Shown here: piece by piece, positions 1 through 13,500 of the stretch
Layout of the letters: each line of letters opens with the position of its first letter
Position numbering within the stretch: position 1 is the first letter of the stretch
NCBI GenBank assembly: GCA_019614645.1
Contig: JABWDB010000005.1
Location: forward strand, 6,170,001-6,234,000
Source: Stratiolaelaps scimitus
Lineage: Eukaryota; Arthropoda; Arachnida; Mesostigmata; Laelapidae
Direction: 5' to 3'
Length of the DNA stretch: 64,000 bases
Made by a program: the position numbers and the translations under genes
Notes under the pieces: model-generated
Seen by the model: the letters and a program-made list of their open reading frames with translations, nothing else
Told to the model about the DNA's origin: nothing
The model's database searches: none

Positions 1-2
1 AG

Positions 3-167
3 TCGCGGAGTCGCGCTTCCTGCGAGCAGTCAGTCACCGGCGTCGAGCCACCTACTATCTCACCTTGTCATCCCTGTAGGAAGTCTGCAACGCTGAGTTT
101 CCGTAGGAAGAGTAGGCGTAGGAGAGCGGTCTACACACCCTACGCACCCTCCCTAGCTACAGCGTAA
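3..167 (+). CDS. Possible C-terminal end of a gene entering from the left
   Basis: Frame 3 is open from the window edge for 54 codons and stops at TAA 165-167. The other two plus frames stop earlier. The encoded stretch is Ser/Arg-rich with several Cys and matches no family I recognise. An AATAAA at 257-262 follows the stop by about 90 bases, and the sequence turns AT-rich there, as expected at a gene end. Support is only an open frame plus a nearby poly(A) signal, so this could equally be non-coding GC-rich DNA. Confidence 0.3.
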   Translation, partial: SRSRASCEQSVTGVEPPTISPCHPCRKSATLSFRRKSRRRRAVYTPYAPSLATA

Positions 168-256
168 GGAGGATTGTCACCCTCCACCACAACACCGGCT
201 AGCAACACCCGGGTGGCGGTGGCAATTTCCATCGTTACAATGTTATTATATTATTA

Positions 257-262
257 AATAAA
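257..262 (+). promoter_or_regulatory. Candidate poly(A) signal AATAAA
   Basis: AATAAA sits in an AT-rich stretch just after the open frame that ends at 167. It would serve a plus-strand transcript entering from the left edge. AATAAA is frequent by chance in AT-rich DNA, so the call depends on the partial gene being real. Confidence 0.3.
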
Positions 263-3200
263 AACAATTATATATTTAAAACTAATATTGTTATTATTTA
301 CACAAATGAATGCTCATTCAAGGACGAAGGGAGGAATATTTTAGCATGATGCCCTGAGTTCATGTAATGTGAATCTCTCCATCGAAGTAATTCCTTATTC
401 ATGTTGTGCGCGCCTTTGCAGTGGCCCTCCCCCCGGCCACTCGCCTCGTAGCGATTGTCCGTGAAACGATAGCATAGTTATTCATCTCTGGGAATTATTA
501 TTATAGTTCCCAGCAACGAGTTCACTTGAGGTGTCCTCAGATTCACAAGTACCGAACTCCTCTCGCTCCGTTTTGTTTGTGTGTTTGTTTAGGGGGCGTC
601 GTTTGTTGTTGCTTTTCTTTCTCCGATGGAACAGAGTCATCTCCCTCAGTCTCAGCAGAAAGTAAGGACAGCGAGAAAGCTAGCCTCACGCTCGTCTCAA
701 GATGATGCGCTGGGCCAGTCTCCGAGAACGCTTTAGCCTTGTTGCGTTTTCCGACCTGAGAAACATGCTTACGTGCAGGAACAGAACAGCTCCTCTCTCT
801 CTCTATATATATCTGGGACTCTATTTTCGTCTAACTCTCAATCATCCTTGAGTAGATTCCATTTCAGCTCTCGCCTAAACGTGAACCTTTTGCTGACCCA
901 GCGTCAAACGGCATCAACATGCAGTGCTTACACACAACGCCGCCGCGCGTAAACGTCGTTGGCGGCTACGGCGCGAACGCGGCCAAGAGGCCGGCTTAAC
1001 ACCTCTTCTAAATATAATACAATTCCTTTCTACTTAGTTAGTGGTGGCTTCCCGACCCAATATGCCGCTCCGTAAAGTTCACCGTATCCTTTCCGGCGCC
1101 GCCTACGACGCTGACGCCGGCGAACGCAGCTTCGCCCGACAGTACTAGGCCCGACTGCTGGCTGTAGCTTCTTAGAAGTTGTGGAGTGAGCACCTCTGTA
1201 GCTGTGTTATTATTATTACTGCGTTATTGTTCCTATCTGAGCCATAAACGGATTTTACGAACGGTGCGGTGGATCGACGTGATACTGTAAGTTCATGATG
1301 TGCAGCAGTGCTGCTTCAAAACCGCTATGATCTAAGCGATTTAATTTTCACGAGTGCAGAGATCTCGCGGCCTGATGAGTGAAGCCTGGACAATGGGTCT
1401 GAGGTACCGCGCGAGATGGAGCGTATAACGCTCTGATTAGAGGTGACGACTTATCAAATTGTGATCAGCTATACGACGCTGCGTTGTAGAAGTCGATTGA
1501 CATGCGCATTGAAAGAAAAGTCAACGCCCACAATCTCTACTATTAGGTATTAGTGTAGGTGCGCTATTTTATCGACACCAATTTTGCTCTGCCCATGTAG
1601 CTGGGTGCTAAAATTGGAGATGAACTAGCCGTTGCTCCTAAGCGCTATCCAAAACCGGAGAGATTCTAATATATGGACCTCTACACATTTTTCTAACGAG
1701 CCAGCTTTCATTTTGCCCGGCTATTTGGCTAACGTTATGGTCGGGGCTAGTTTGAACTTGAGCTCGTATAAGTCGCCAGTGACACACGTCTCGGCACTCA
1801 AAGTTACTCCTTTTAAAAGTAGACACTTTTCTAAAGTATCACAAGTGTCCTCTTCTTCCTATCACCACCAACCGAACGATTTCTTCTATCTCCTGGGCGC
1901 GCTCTTCTTTGTCTAGTTTCAATGTTATCTTCTCGCATGATAACGTTATGATAGCCCGTGGGAATATTCAGTGAAGGGGGGCAACGCCCGAGCTAGTCCC
2001 CCCATGAAAACGTTCCACACCAAAGCGCTTTATACCATGCAGCAATGTAGGTCGCTTCCGATGCCGACGAGCTCAAGCAGACCCGAATCTTGCCTGTGAA
2101 TTCACTGGCCGCATGCTGACAACCGTGATTCACAAAAGCGCCCGCATAATCTCCATACCTGAAAACCCTCCCTCAAGCAGCGCCAGGCACGGCAGTGGTG
2201 GCGGCCCCGTACATCATTTAAGTCCAAATGTAAGTCCAAATGAATCATGCCACGATCGCGTAAACGACTACTACCACGCTGCAATATTTTCTAGCCCATC
2301 TACTGGGTCCACCTATCCATGTACACTAGTCGGATTGTCAGGAGACAAAAATAGGATAGCAGGCAACCGCAGCGACACCAGCGGCTGTAGCAGGAGGGGG
2401 AGCTCCCGTCAAAGCGGTTCGTTGTATCACCACCTCGGCCAACGCCCAAGTTGTAAAGTCGCCTCCTGCCGGGAAATGATGATTTCGCCGTCGCGGCCGC
2501 CGCTATCGAAACCGCCGCTTCGATAAACAGTCACCAAACAACAGCTCTTATTCGTTCTTCTTTGCTCCTTGGCCAACTCGGCCCTCGTTCGTTTGGTCAT
2601 TTCAAGCCACTTCAGGTCCCCCCCCTCCAGGCCAAACCAAGACACACTAGCAATGCTGCCCAGGCTTACCCGGTAGGCTAGTGCAAGCCAACGCGATGTC
2701 GACATGCGAATGGTATGCGTCCCGTCCTCGTCATTCCGTTCGTCGCTGAACCGCCGCTGGTGTTGACAATCTATTGTCTCGGCCGTTTGGGGTACACGCT
2801 CGTGGGGCGTTTACGCTGTTGACGACTGAAGCTGCCGTCGCTGACGGCCGCCGCCACTGCCGCCTCTAAATGCTACACCCGCTAGCTTGCTTACCAAAGA
2901 AGGCTATAAGAACAGACGCTTCGAGACAACGCGAAGGAGGCTTTCCCGTTAAGACGTGTCTAGAGTAACGTCGTAGCGGCGGCAGGCGCAGCGACCGATC
3001 GCACCGCGACACTTTGAGAAGGGTGGTGGCTGGTGGCCGACGATCTTTTGGGAGACGGCGAAACTGAACTCGGGAATCGCGCGGCTGGCACAGCGGCGGC
3101 ACATCGTCGAGCCGGGAACAAGCGCGCACAGATACGGGGAACAAAAGAGCGACGCTCGAGCAGAGCGACGATAAAAGACAAACGCACGCTGGCCTAGGTT

Positions 3201-3380
3201 TGCCATTGGCTGAGGGAGGACGGGGCGGGTCCATGCCATTGCGATACAAGCGCAATATGTCCATTGTACAAGCGAAACCACTCGTGGCTGGCTAGAAGAA
3301 GACAGGGAAGCGTGGAGAGCACAATCGCTACATCGCCGCAACTTCAATCAACTCTGATAGATCAGTAATCGGAAGAGCTT
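263..3380. other. Non-coding stretch, GC-rich in parts; no gene recognised
   Basis: No frame here looks like a conserved protein. The ORFs of up to 137 codons (2113-2526 plus, 2866-3347 minus) are GC-rich open frames that overlap others on both strands. The sequence from about 2700 to 3300 is CpG-rich and could be a promoter or 5' non-coding exon of the plus-strand gene starting at 6777. I see no clear TATA box or splice pair that settles this. Confidence 0.3.
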
Positions 3381-6300
3381 CAGTGACGGTGCGTGACGTC
3401 GAGTGGAAATTTTGTGTACGAAAATCTATGCTTCGTCAATGGCGCGTTCGCTTCGGTGTGAATTTATCGATCGGTTCGAACGAGAATCACAGATATTGTG
3501 TATCATGGTTGTGTGGCTTGCTGGGCCAAGATGACGTGCGAAGGTGTGAATGCGTGTGGCTTTACGTGTGCTTGTGCATTACTCTAGGCTGGGTAATACA
3601 TATCAGAGACTATCTCAAGCGGCCATGAAGATTTGCAGTATAAAGTACGAACTGTATGCGTTACTGGATTTCATTGAGCTTCCGGATGGAGAAGTTCATA
3701 GATGTGTTGATCTGTTTCGGTGACTCGAGTCAGGCGTTAAAAAGGGAAACTCTGAAGGTGACGTAACGGGGACAGTCACATGTGGATGCATCGCTGGACC
3801 ATAGCTCGCGTTACACGCTGAAAACGCTTTCGCTCCATTGCATTATTGTTATTACTATCGAACGAATGTGAGCATCATGGGCAGAGGCACAGTGGCTAGC
3901 TTGACAATAGTCTCTGGTCAATATCGATCAGTTGACCAGAGGATATTGTCAAGCTAAGGGCTAGTCTACTTCAGAGTGGAATTGGTTAGGTGAATTCTTT
4001 CAACAACTACCAGCTACTGTAATATACTCCAATTCACACCTCTCATATAAGGGGGAATCATGCATAGTGAACGTGGTCCTTGTGTGCTAGATCGTTCATA
4101 TCCATTGCCATAGGTCGACTGCTGTAACCCTTATTATTGTTTTTTTCTTTCCTTTTAATGTTTACTCTAGTGTCAATCACTACCCCTTGCATGCTGTCTA
4201 ATTAATTGAAGTGGATATCCAGAAGTCAGGGCAGTATCATAACGCATAACATCCGATCTATTCTAATTTCGTACCTGCTACCATACATCGGTAGATATCG
4301 CTGCGTTGATTTCGCAGTCGGTGCTATTCAGCGATTATTTCACATTTGTCGAATATGTACATACGCTGTGTTTATTTAGAATATGTGTGTGTGTGTGTGT
4401 TATCTGGAGTGAGCTTTCTAGGGTAGTGATGTCTCTGATATCTTGGTAGTGATCTGTGTGTTTCTGGCGAGGTGATATTCACAACTCTTATGCATATTCG
4501 TTTTTTTCTACTCCTGATATTTTGAGGCAATAGCCTGAATGAAATAGGGATTCATCCCCTCTCGTAATCTTAAAAGTGAGTGCCCCAATTACCGATGCTG
4601 TAATTGGCCAAAAATTCGGGATTAGCCAAGCGTCTTGTTTTGTGCGTCAACCTAATTGATGCACCTCCCTAACGATTAATTTTGACTACTGTCGTATGTA
4701 CCGATTTACATACATATGTTGTCGATCAACGCTTATCAATCGGAGTTAACGATGCAAAGCGATGTCGCAATTTGTCCATCTGAGAAGAACTTCTTATTAT
4801 AATAATTAGCTAGTTTCTCAAGAGGAAAAACCGCAAAGCTTGATACCAAACGCGAGCTGTGTATCTGGAGACCACTAGCACCCTGTAAGAAATGGTCAGA
4901 TCCACCATCTGATCGATGACTACTTGTCTATGAAGGGATGTCCTCATTGGAACCTGCCCATTTCGTATGCCTAGATAGTATGTTCTAGCCGACAATTGGA
5001 GGAGGACACCTGAAGGTGGTTCAATCTACATCATGACACATTTGCACTGAAGGGTCCGTCTTACGAAGCAATGCAAAAGTCAATTCCGTGAACGTTTAAA
5101 TGCTGGTTGAGAGTCAGCCCGGCAACACTAGATACTATCAGAAGTGTATCGTGCTGTACCGGACTCTTTTTTATCATATCACTATCGAATCCACAATCAA
5201 AGCTAGCACGCAGGAAAGTAGAACATGTTTACGAACTTCTCGTGTTAAAATGCAAATTTACTCGCTGTAGACATGATATATACAAGAGCAGAACGTCTAG
5301 CCCATTCCAATCAGTATCATCATATCTTAATTATTTCGCTAAAAAACTCAAGCTGCGTAAGAACACCGCCACTGTACAATGCCTGTTGCAATTGTCAGCA
5401 ATCGGTTGCGTTAATCTAGCACAGTGACGACAACTCAAGAATATTTGTTAATCACTACTAACAGGATACGATTCAAAAGACGTCTATCAAACACAGTTGT
5501 TGTTGTTGTTCAAGCGCGCGTTGTTTGCGAGATATTCCTTCGCCTTCCCTGCCGTAGCAGGGGGAACATGTCACATTCACAGATTGACATAAAAGCTCCA
5601 TTTTTCGAGCCAAACAAACGAACTGAGAATATAAGCGCAAATCGAGATTGATGGCTACACTATTGGTAAGATTGTCGGCCAGAATTCCGCTAAGACCAGT
5701 TCAAGATATTAAGACGAATGTGTCATGCACGACTGACAGCTCCTGCTTCCATTGGGTATTATGCCTCGCTCAGCGTTATGACTCAAAGTTGCCCAGTGCA
5801 ACATAACGTTTAGTTGGGTAGGTCTCAGCGTCAACGTGGGTCCTATTGTTTGCGGCGATAAATTACGCATCGTCCGGTTAGGAGATTTGTGTCTGGTTTG
5901 CCTGCAAAGTCGAGTTTCAATGCGGGGGGCGGTGTTCGCTTGATGTCGTCTTCATGTTTTTGGGGACTATTTAGCTTAGGTAGGTACGGTATCGTGGAGG
6001 TTAAATGCTGGACGTTGAGCGTCAGCCCGAAAAGCTTAGGCGGGTTCGATTGCACATTAGTCAACATCGAATTACGCCTTTCGTATGATTTTCGTCAAAG
6101 AGTGCACAACGGTATAATACGTCAAGCTTATTTTTACGTTTTCCCGAATACAGAAACTTCTAATTACATACTTAATACAATTACGTCGAATGACGGAACA
6201 GAGCGAATCACCCCAGCCTTTTGGGTAATTTAATTGGCAAAGTTATTTTAACTTTGAAAAAGGAATATAGTGGTTGTTGAAGTGCTAAATTATAATAGTA

Positions 6301-6776
6301 GGATTCTAATTAAGCAATTGTCGATTATTTTGTGACTTATTTAAAACCTGCGCACGTCATTACACCGGACAATCGATTGTGCGATCGCACTTCGTCGTCC
6401 TTAGCCCATTGTACAGCAGGCCTCAGCAGTTCGTGTGCGCCTTGCAATCGATCCCCACCATTGCACGTTTGCATTTATGGGGGTCCGTCTTACAGAAGTG
6501 CTGCCGTGGATGTTAAATGTTGGCTGGGAAACAGGCTCGATTAGACATTAGGCCCAAATAGACAAAGTCGATATTTTTGCCCCATCAGATCTAAACATCC
6601 GCTGGCCTGAACGCGCAGGACAACAATCCCTTATGAAAATATAATATTATCAATAGCAGTATGTTGTGTGTCTGATATAGTCCACCATTTATTACGATAA
6701 CTTAACGGCAATGTTCAAATCCCATTTTTCTTCAATCACGCTAGGACAACCAACGGCAGGGTAGCCCGGCTGCGAT
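3381..6776. other. Intergenic or upstream non-coding sequence
   Basis: Apart from the hairpin at 3897-3956, I see no gene. The open frames at 5107-5427, 5424-5651 and 5889-6233 have no recognisable domain, no good flanking splice pair, and overlap frames on the other strand. A short (GT)n tract lies near 4385-4400. This interval may contain untranslated first exons of the gene beginning at 6777. Confidence 0.3.
3897..3956. ncRNA. miRNA-sized hairpin, candidate only
   Basis: The arms 3897-3921 and 3932-3956 are reverse complements at 23 of 25 positions. The only mismatches are two adjacent central bases, and the loop is 10 bases. A transcript of either strand would fold into a 60-nt stem-loop with a small internal bulge, the size and shape of an animal pre-miRNA. 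I do not recognise the mature sequence as a known miRNA. On one arm the start AUAUUGUC equals the first eight bases I remember for insect miR-1000, but the rest does not match, so no identity is claimed. A short foldback transposon remnant is the main alternative. Confidence 0.35.
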
Positions 6777-7510
6777 ATGCGGCAGCACTTCTATGAAGCC
6801 GGTTCCCTCGCGGCACTGGCGATCATACTGCTGACATCCCCTGTGGAGCCCCTTGCTTCATCAGATTCATTTAACCGCCGATTCGACCAATGTATACTGC
6901 TCACGTCACAAACCACTCAGAAGCTACTCACGCAAGGTCAGGTGACCCCGAGCGGGATGACACTGAACTCGTTCATCGACAAAGTTGACCAAATCGAGAA
7001 AAAGGTTTTCGGCACTGATGTTGCCGCCGACAAGACAGCGATCACTTTATTACACTGGTGGGTATTCGCGTAATGTGTCATTTGAAGCAGCTACTCAGCG
7101 CTTGTGTGAGTTCATCAACATTATATAAAATCTCAGTGCAATTTCACCAGCTGGATAAAGTAATTTGCAGTTTAATCATTATAGACCGCGCGTGATTTGC
7201 CAACGAGCTGATTACCAGAATATTTCAAGGCATGCAGAAGAGGCAAGGAGGAGGTGGTTGTATTATACGATTCATGTAATTGTAACTATAATAATAATAT
7301 TATATAATTTCAGGAAATAACTAAAGATATTATTTTTGTGCTATATGGATACTAATTTTTTCAAACATGTAAGAATTAGGAATTATTTTGGGGGGGGAGG
7401 TTGTGCCATTGTTTCTGACACCGTTGCATCAATGGACAAGTAGCCACGATACGAGACAATATGATCGGCGTTGCAAGTTATACGAGGTTGAATAAGCAAG
7501 CGAATTTCTC

Positions 7511-7547
<37 letters not shown>

Positions 7548-10500
7548 AGGCTCGTGTAAATATACTATGCAATGATAAGAGATATCTTAGTGTTTTATTC
7601 AAACAATGATATAATGCCAGTTGTCGGTTAGCAGAACAGTTTCAGCGTGGAGAGGGGTATATAGACATGCATGGGACCGCAATGAAACAGATGTAACGTT
7701 ACAAGGGTGAAACGCAATCAATTGTTGAAGTTGGACTCGATCCGATGGATGGGAACGTGGTTCTCCACGCCACGACCTATATGCGCGTTGGACGCCGATC
7801 TCATGAACTTCCGATCATCGAATTTCCACCTGCCCCGAACGCCGAACAGCTTCGACATCATTAGTTAAACTCATGGAATCATTAGCCAAACTAAGGGAAC
7901 ACGCTTTCGTTAATTAGATCCGCTATTTGTGTGTTCGTTTACACGACGACTCAATATCTTCTCTATTGTCATTTCACTGTTGGTTCCTTAACAACCACCG
8001 ACCGCCGATATCTAAATTATGATGTGTATATAATCATTTCTACATGTTCTTCTCGTCTTCCAGGTTCGCCAGGCCCGACGTGCAATGGACCAAAAGCTCT
8101 GCTCGCTTTGAGCAGAAAGACAATTTCCGCTACCGTTATGAATTTATCGAGAGGCTGTTCGCTGATGCCATCGCTCAAACAGCCAATCGCGACTTTGAGG
8201 GCGAGGTTAGCTGGTGCTAGGGCAGTGATTAGCGTTCATGAGTGATATGAGTTTGGTGTGTTGAACCTGATTATGTCTAATAGGTCGATAGTATTATTTT
8301 TGATCATATATTATTGTTTCATTTGTGGTTGATTACGAGATAACAGCGTCTTTGCGTAGAATGCCAGTGCTTGAACAAGTTGCAGACACATATCGTAGGC
8401 GGGTTAACAATCAGGTTTCCCAGGCTGTCAGTTAGTCCTACGTAAATAGCTATCGATGTAGGGACGGAGGAGTTGTAGAAAGATGCAGTAGGCGACCAAT
8501 TCGCCTGGCCCACGTGAGATATTCAGGCGGATTTTCAGCACTAAACGATCTCTCAGCTTCTAGATTGATGTGTCTCCTACGGAGCTGAAACAGCGCTGAG
8601 CTATGTAGATATTTGACAAGATATTTAATATTTATTTGACAAAAATACCATAAAAACTGCTCCATTAACCTAATTATAAAGCACTCTCCATTGACAGGAA
8701 AGATTGGAACGATAATTGGATTGTACCGGTCATATAAGTACAACAGCTAGCTACCTCATTAGGACACTGCCTAGCTGATCTTTGTAATTAGCCAGTAGAA
8801 GTAGTAGTACCATGTAACTTATTTATTATTTACCATGTAAGATTCTATTTATTCTATACCATGTAACCTCACGTCATAAGCTTTTTGTTATAGCAAAATA
8901 AATGATCACATTCGCTCTCTCATTGTTCTCTAGATCTTTGGCGAAGACGATCTATATGACTCAGAGCAGGACGATGCCTGTTTCATGATGTACGCCCTCA
9001 GTCATAGCATTAACAGGACGTGTCCCATGGGCACCTTGGCAAGAAACGCCGATGGCTCGGTACCGCAGCCGAAGAGCGACAGCAATTACAGGGCACAAGA
9101 ATACCCTTCCCGGTCCATGTATCGGTCACAAAGGTGCGATCCCCACCAGCGATCTATCTAAATATAACTAGAAATGTAACTTCTACCCCGACGCATCGTC
9201 GTGAGAAAGCTGCAAGTGGTGATACAACGCATCATTATCACAATGATAATCACCCGTTGGATTGTATAACAATGACCAATGTCGTTTCTGGCAGCTTGAC
9301 ACGCCAACGGGGCCGACAGCCGGCGAGTGCTAACCTTGCCGGTCCATCGTCTGCGGTACTGGGGGCTGTCCCAAACGTGCGTGGAGCTCAGGCGAACCTC
9401 CTGAGCTACCCGGGGGCACAAGGCTGTATTTTCCGCGAATACGGTGTCGTAAGCATCACCGGACGACCAAGCGATGCGATTTCGGTTGCGCCTGTACTGA
9501 TGGGCATTGCGGCCGCTAGACTTGACGGTCAGGACAAGACGCTGTTCTCTCAGAATACTGCGTAAGTGAATACGGATGTGTTCATATGATTATTGTATGT
9601 TGCTGGTAATCGAAATGGTGCCCTAACCATCTGCTAATAATAGTGAGGTGTAGCTATTGATGTTGTCTGAACTAGTGCATTTACCTTAAGCATAATATTG
9701 ATACATAAGTGTAGAATAAGTTCCTCAGGTTCTTCAGAAGGCTACTGGCTGAGAAGGCACACAAATTGATAGGCAAGGTAGCATATGAGAAGACAGATGC
9801 ATCTGTGCTAACACCGTCTCTTCGTTATCGTAGATATTTCGCCAAGGATTTCTCCGGCCAGCGTATGAACCCACTGCTTATGGGCACCCTCGGGCAAGAA
9901 CTTGGTTTTGGCGCCTTCTTCAAGAAGCTGCAAGAGCGAAACGGGGTGGGAAACGGTTATGATACGTTGATGTCCGGCCAATGGAACCGCACAGGATGTC
10001 TTACGTCATTCGAGCTCGATAATCAACAAAACCAGCCCGTGGGCCTTACAAACGCACAGTTAATAGGCGCTGTTGATGGTGAGCGATGACAGTCATCGTC
10101 CTCGATAATTAGCTCATTGATTAATTGCAACGACTAACTGCGACAACGCCTACCTAATTGTGTTCCCTGCTGGCGCGATATATCCGCTAGCTATTATCAG
10201 CTCCATGAGGTTGATAAATGGAACAATGTGTTCCCCCTTTCTTTCCAGAATAGGTTACAGAATACACGAGCCGTTTTCCGTCACGGCGTCATACAAACTG
10301 CACACGGTTAATAGTTAACTTATTAACCGCTATTTTTTTAGGTCTAATCCTGGGAACAGCGCTGAAGACGGCGCCTACTGGCACGCTGGACCGGCTCTCG
10401 CTCGCAGACCTGCTGCGTCTTTACTACTCGAATAATCAGAACTTGGTTCAATTCTCTAGCGGTCTTAAAAGTATGTAATATGACGTAAAAAAAAAAATAT

Positions 10501-13500
10501 ATATATATATATGATGCACGAGCTTTTCGAAGGAAAACGGGGCAATGTTTAGAGAAAATGAACGCGTATGATTTTCCAACAAGCGAATTTTTTTCTGTAG
10601 AGGACGTGCTTTTGCTTAGTGCTGTGGGTGGATTGGTTCTGAACAATGTTTGCTTGCTGTCTACCTACTGCCTACCTGATACTATGTCAATCGTGTAATG
10701 TCGTTAGGAAGCTTCTGTGCATGTGAGATCAACCTCAAAAAGAACTCAGCGATCACTGATCGAGTGGCGCAAACCCTACAATGGTGGCAAGCATTATTCA
10801 ATGTGTTTATCCTGATCGATTCACCTTTGTGAGGCACTGCTATTCCCGTTTAACTTCTACAAATCAGTACTGACAGGAGTGTTCATCTTGTTCATCTCTC
10901 CCTCACAGCTCGATTAAGTGTTTGCGAGCGTGCGAGCATCTATCGCCAGATCGAGCCGGAGGAACTGCACACACAGGCCCGACTAATGGCGTACGGATTG
11001 GCGATTCGGGATGGTCGCGTTTTCTTCCCTAACAACCGCCATGACAGGGAACTACCTTTCGACAATCGAGAAATTAACGAATATGTCTCTAATATGTTCC
11101 AAAATCTTCACGTCGAGGAAAGCATGAAGGGTGAGAGCTCGAGGGGCGTCTATATATTATATCCATCTTAGAGCAATGTGTGCATAGGGGCCTTGTTTTT
11201 TCTATGTTATTTATATATTAGGTTGACCCCTGTCGTCTTGCGCCGAATTGTTACTCTTGGCCGGTTTGAATTCAACTTTGGCGGGTAGTGAGACACAACA
11301 ATTAGCAAGCAGGCGGCACGAAAGCCGCTAGCACTCGGCTTTCGTCGGGCGTTCGACATGGCAACCGCCGGAGCAGGTCCATCAGACTTGTATGTTCACA
11401 AGAAAAGTGTCAGGTTTATGTTTCAAATGAAGAAATGTCTAGCTGAAATCCATCGAAGGTTGGTTAGCGTGCACGGCCATAATGCCCTGAATCGACGATA
11501 GATGTTCCGTTGGTGTGCGCAGTTTAGGCTCGGACATTAATAAACATCGAGGGTGCTCACCCCCTCCCGAATCTCAATTCGACGAACGGATCGAGATAAT
11601 CGAAAAAGTTTTTGAGCAAAGTAGAGCTTGGTCATTGACGACTTTGTCGACTAAAATTGGCGTGCCTCGTGAAGCATGTGGCCGAATTATTAAAAATAAT
11701 CTGAGGATGCAGAAAACAAGTGCAAAATCGGTCCCTCATTAACTCGGTCCTGGCCAACTGAAAATCCGCAAGGAGTGTTCGCGAGACAATTTGAAGATAT
11801 ATAGGCAGCAAAAAAGTCGCTTAGAACGTACCGTTGCAGTGGACCAACGACACGAGCAGGCCACAGGTAGCAATGCGCGCCCGAACGGTACTTGTCATAG
11901 AAACATATGCCATGCTGCTTAGCCATTTAGGGACCGAACCAGTAGAGACGATGGTTTAATATGACGATATACTGATACGCCTCATGCTATTGCTGTTTTG
12001 ATTCGGGACAATCGATCCTTCAGACTTGAACGAAGAGATGTGCCAACGTAACGCGCCGAATACCGAACAGTGCTGGGGCGCTGCGGATATATACGTTCTT
12101 TCCGACACGCGTGTTATAGGGGACGTCGTCAAGCAGAACCTTCAGGCGGATATCCTAGGGTAAATACCACTCAGTAATTGATTATGCTAGAAATTTGTCG
12201 TCATTACTAGTAGATAAATATCTATTCAAACATACAGTAGTTAGGAATTATTTCTAGGGATTAGGGGGGGGGGACTACCAGTAGATTGTTTATATTTTAT
12301 ATACTTTCACCTGCATCGAATGTATTTTACGTGATTCGTTCTATTGTTTGTGTTTACTGTTTAGGCGCATACTGAACACCATGGAGTTCCGTCGATCCCG
12401 TAATGTGGTCCAGGTGTTTGCCGGTCGATCGAAATCCTTGTTAAAGCTTCCGGATCGTGACACAAACAATGTAACCGCTTCCGGTTGTCCTGCGTGCATA
12501 CTTCAGTACCTCGACCGATATGTCCAAGGTGCGTAGGAGTTTATATTGGTCAACGAACAGTCCTGATGACACCTTCTTTTGAACCCAAGTATCGACTAAC
12601 AAAAGGCCCCATTCGACTTCGCTTATTAAATTAGTGTGTACTTGAATAATGTTTGACATATAAGGGATTACAGAGAAGCGAATCGTTCGGGTCAGTTCTC
12701 GATCTGTCGATATCTATATTCGTTTGCACAAAATTATTATCCTCACTCAAATGATATGTCAGCAGTTTAGGGTTATTATTCATACAGAGTGTGAGTGCTT
12801 CCGTCTGGAGCTCAGTCGAGAGCTAGTCAAAGAATAGCATGCTTCTGCATGCACTTTGGCGAGCCATTTGGCTGACACACATCTGTTGCCGTTCGTGTTT
12901 GTTCCAAAATGTGAGTCTAGTCGGCTAGCTGTGTTGATAAACGCCGCACGGTCTTGAATAGCGTACCGAAGGCGGGTGTGACTGCAGCGAAACGGCATTC
13001 GCGATATGTATATATATATACCTTTGTTTCGACTGCATACAGGCTTCGCTACCGGCGACGCCGACGCCGACCTCATCAACGCGCTCAACGACACACTGCG
13101 TCTGGACAAAGAATTGCGAAGGCGGAATAGCCTGCCCGCCTCAGCAGCACGCGTGAGTAAAACGGGGTGTAATCGATAAGGTTCTTCCAGCAGACGAACG
13201 TGCCGACAGCGACTATGGTGCAAGAATACGTCAAACTTTTTAAGATGTGCCATTTTTAATTCTTGTACTATAGTTGTATGCAATTTACAGCAGTGCATCG
13301 ATTTTTTTTTTCGCTAATCTGGATATATTATACATGTATTTTATAGGTGATCCTGTACTTTCGCATGACCGACGAACCGTTCGCTGATCGCAACACGGTC
13401 ATCGAGGCCTTGATTCGGCTACGCTTGGCTAATCCCGAAGTCAAGATTATCGGTATCGGGGAGCAGCTGGACGGACTCAACATAAACATCGGAGCGATGG

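Noticed and set aside
9775..9830. GTAGCA...TATCGTAG as a 56-nt intron within exon 5
   Set aside because: Removing 56 bases breaks the frame, while reading through (KVAYEKTD...RYRRYFAKDF) keeps a sensible protein.
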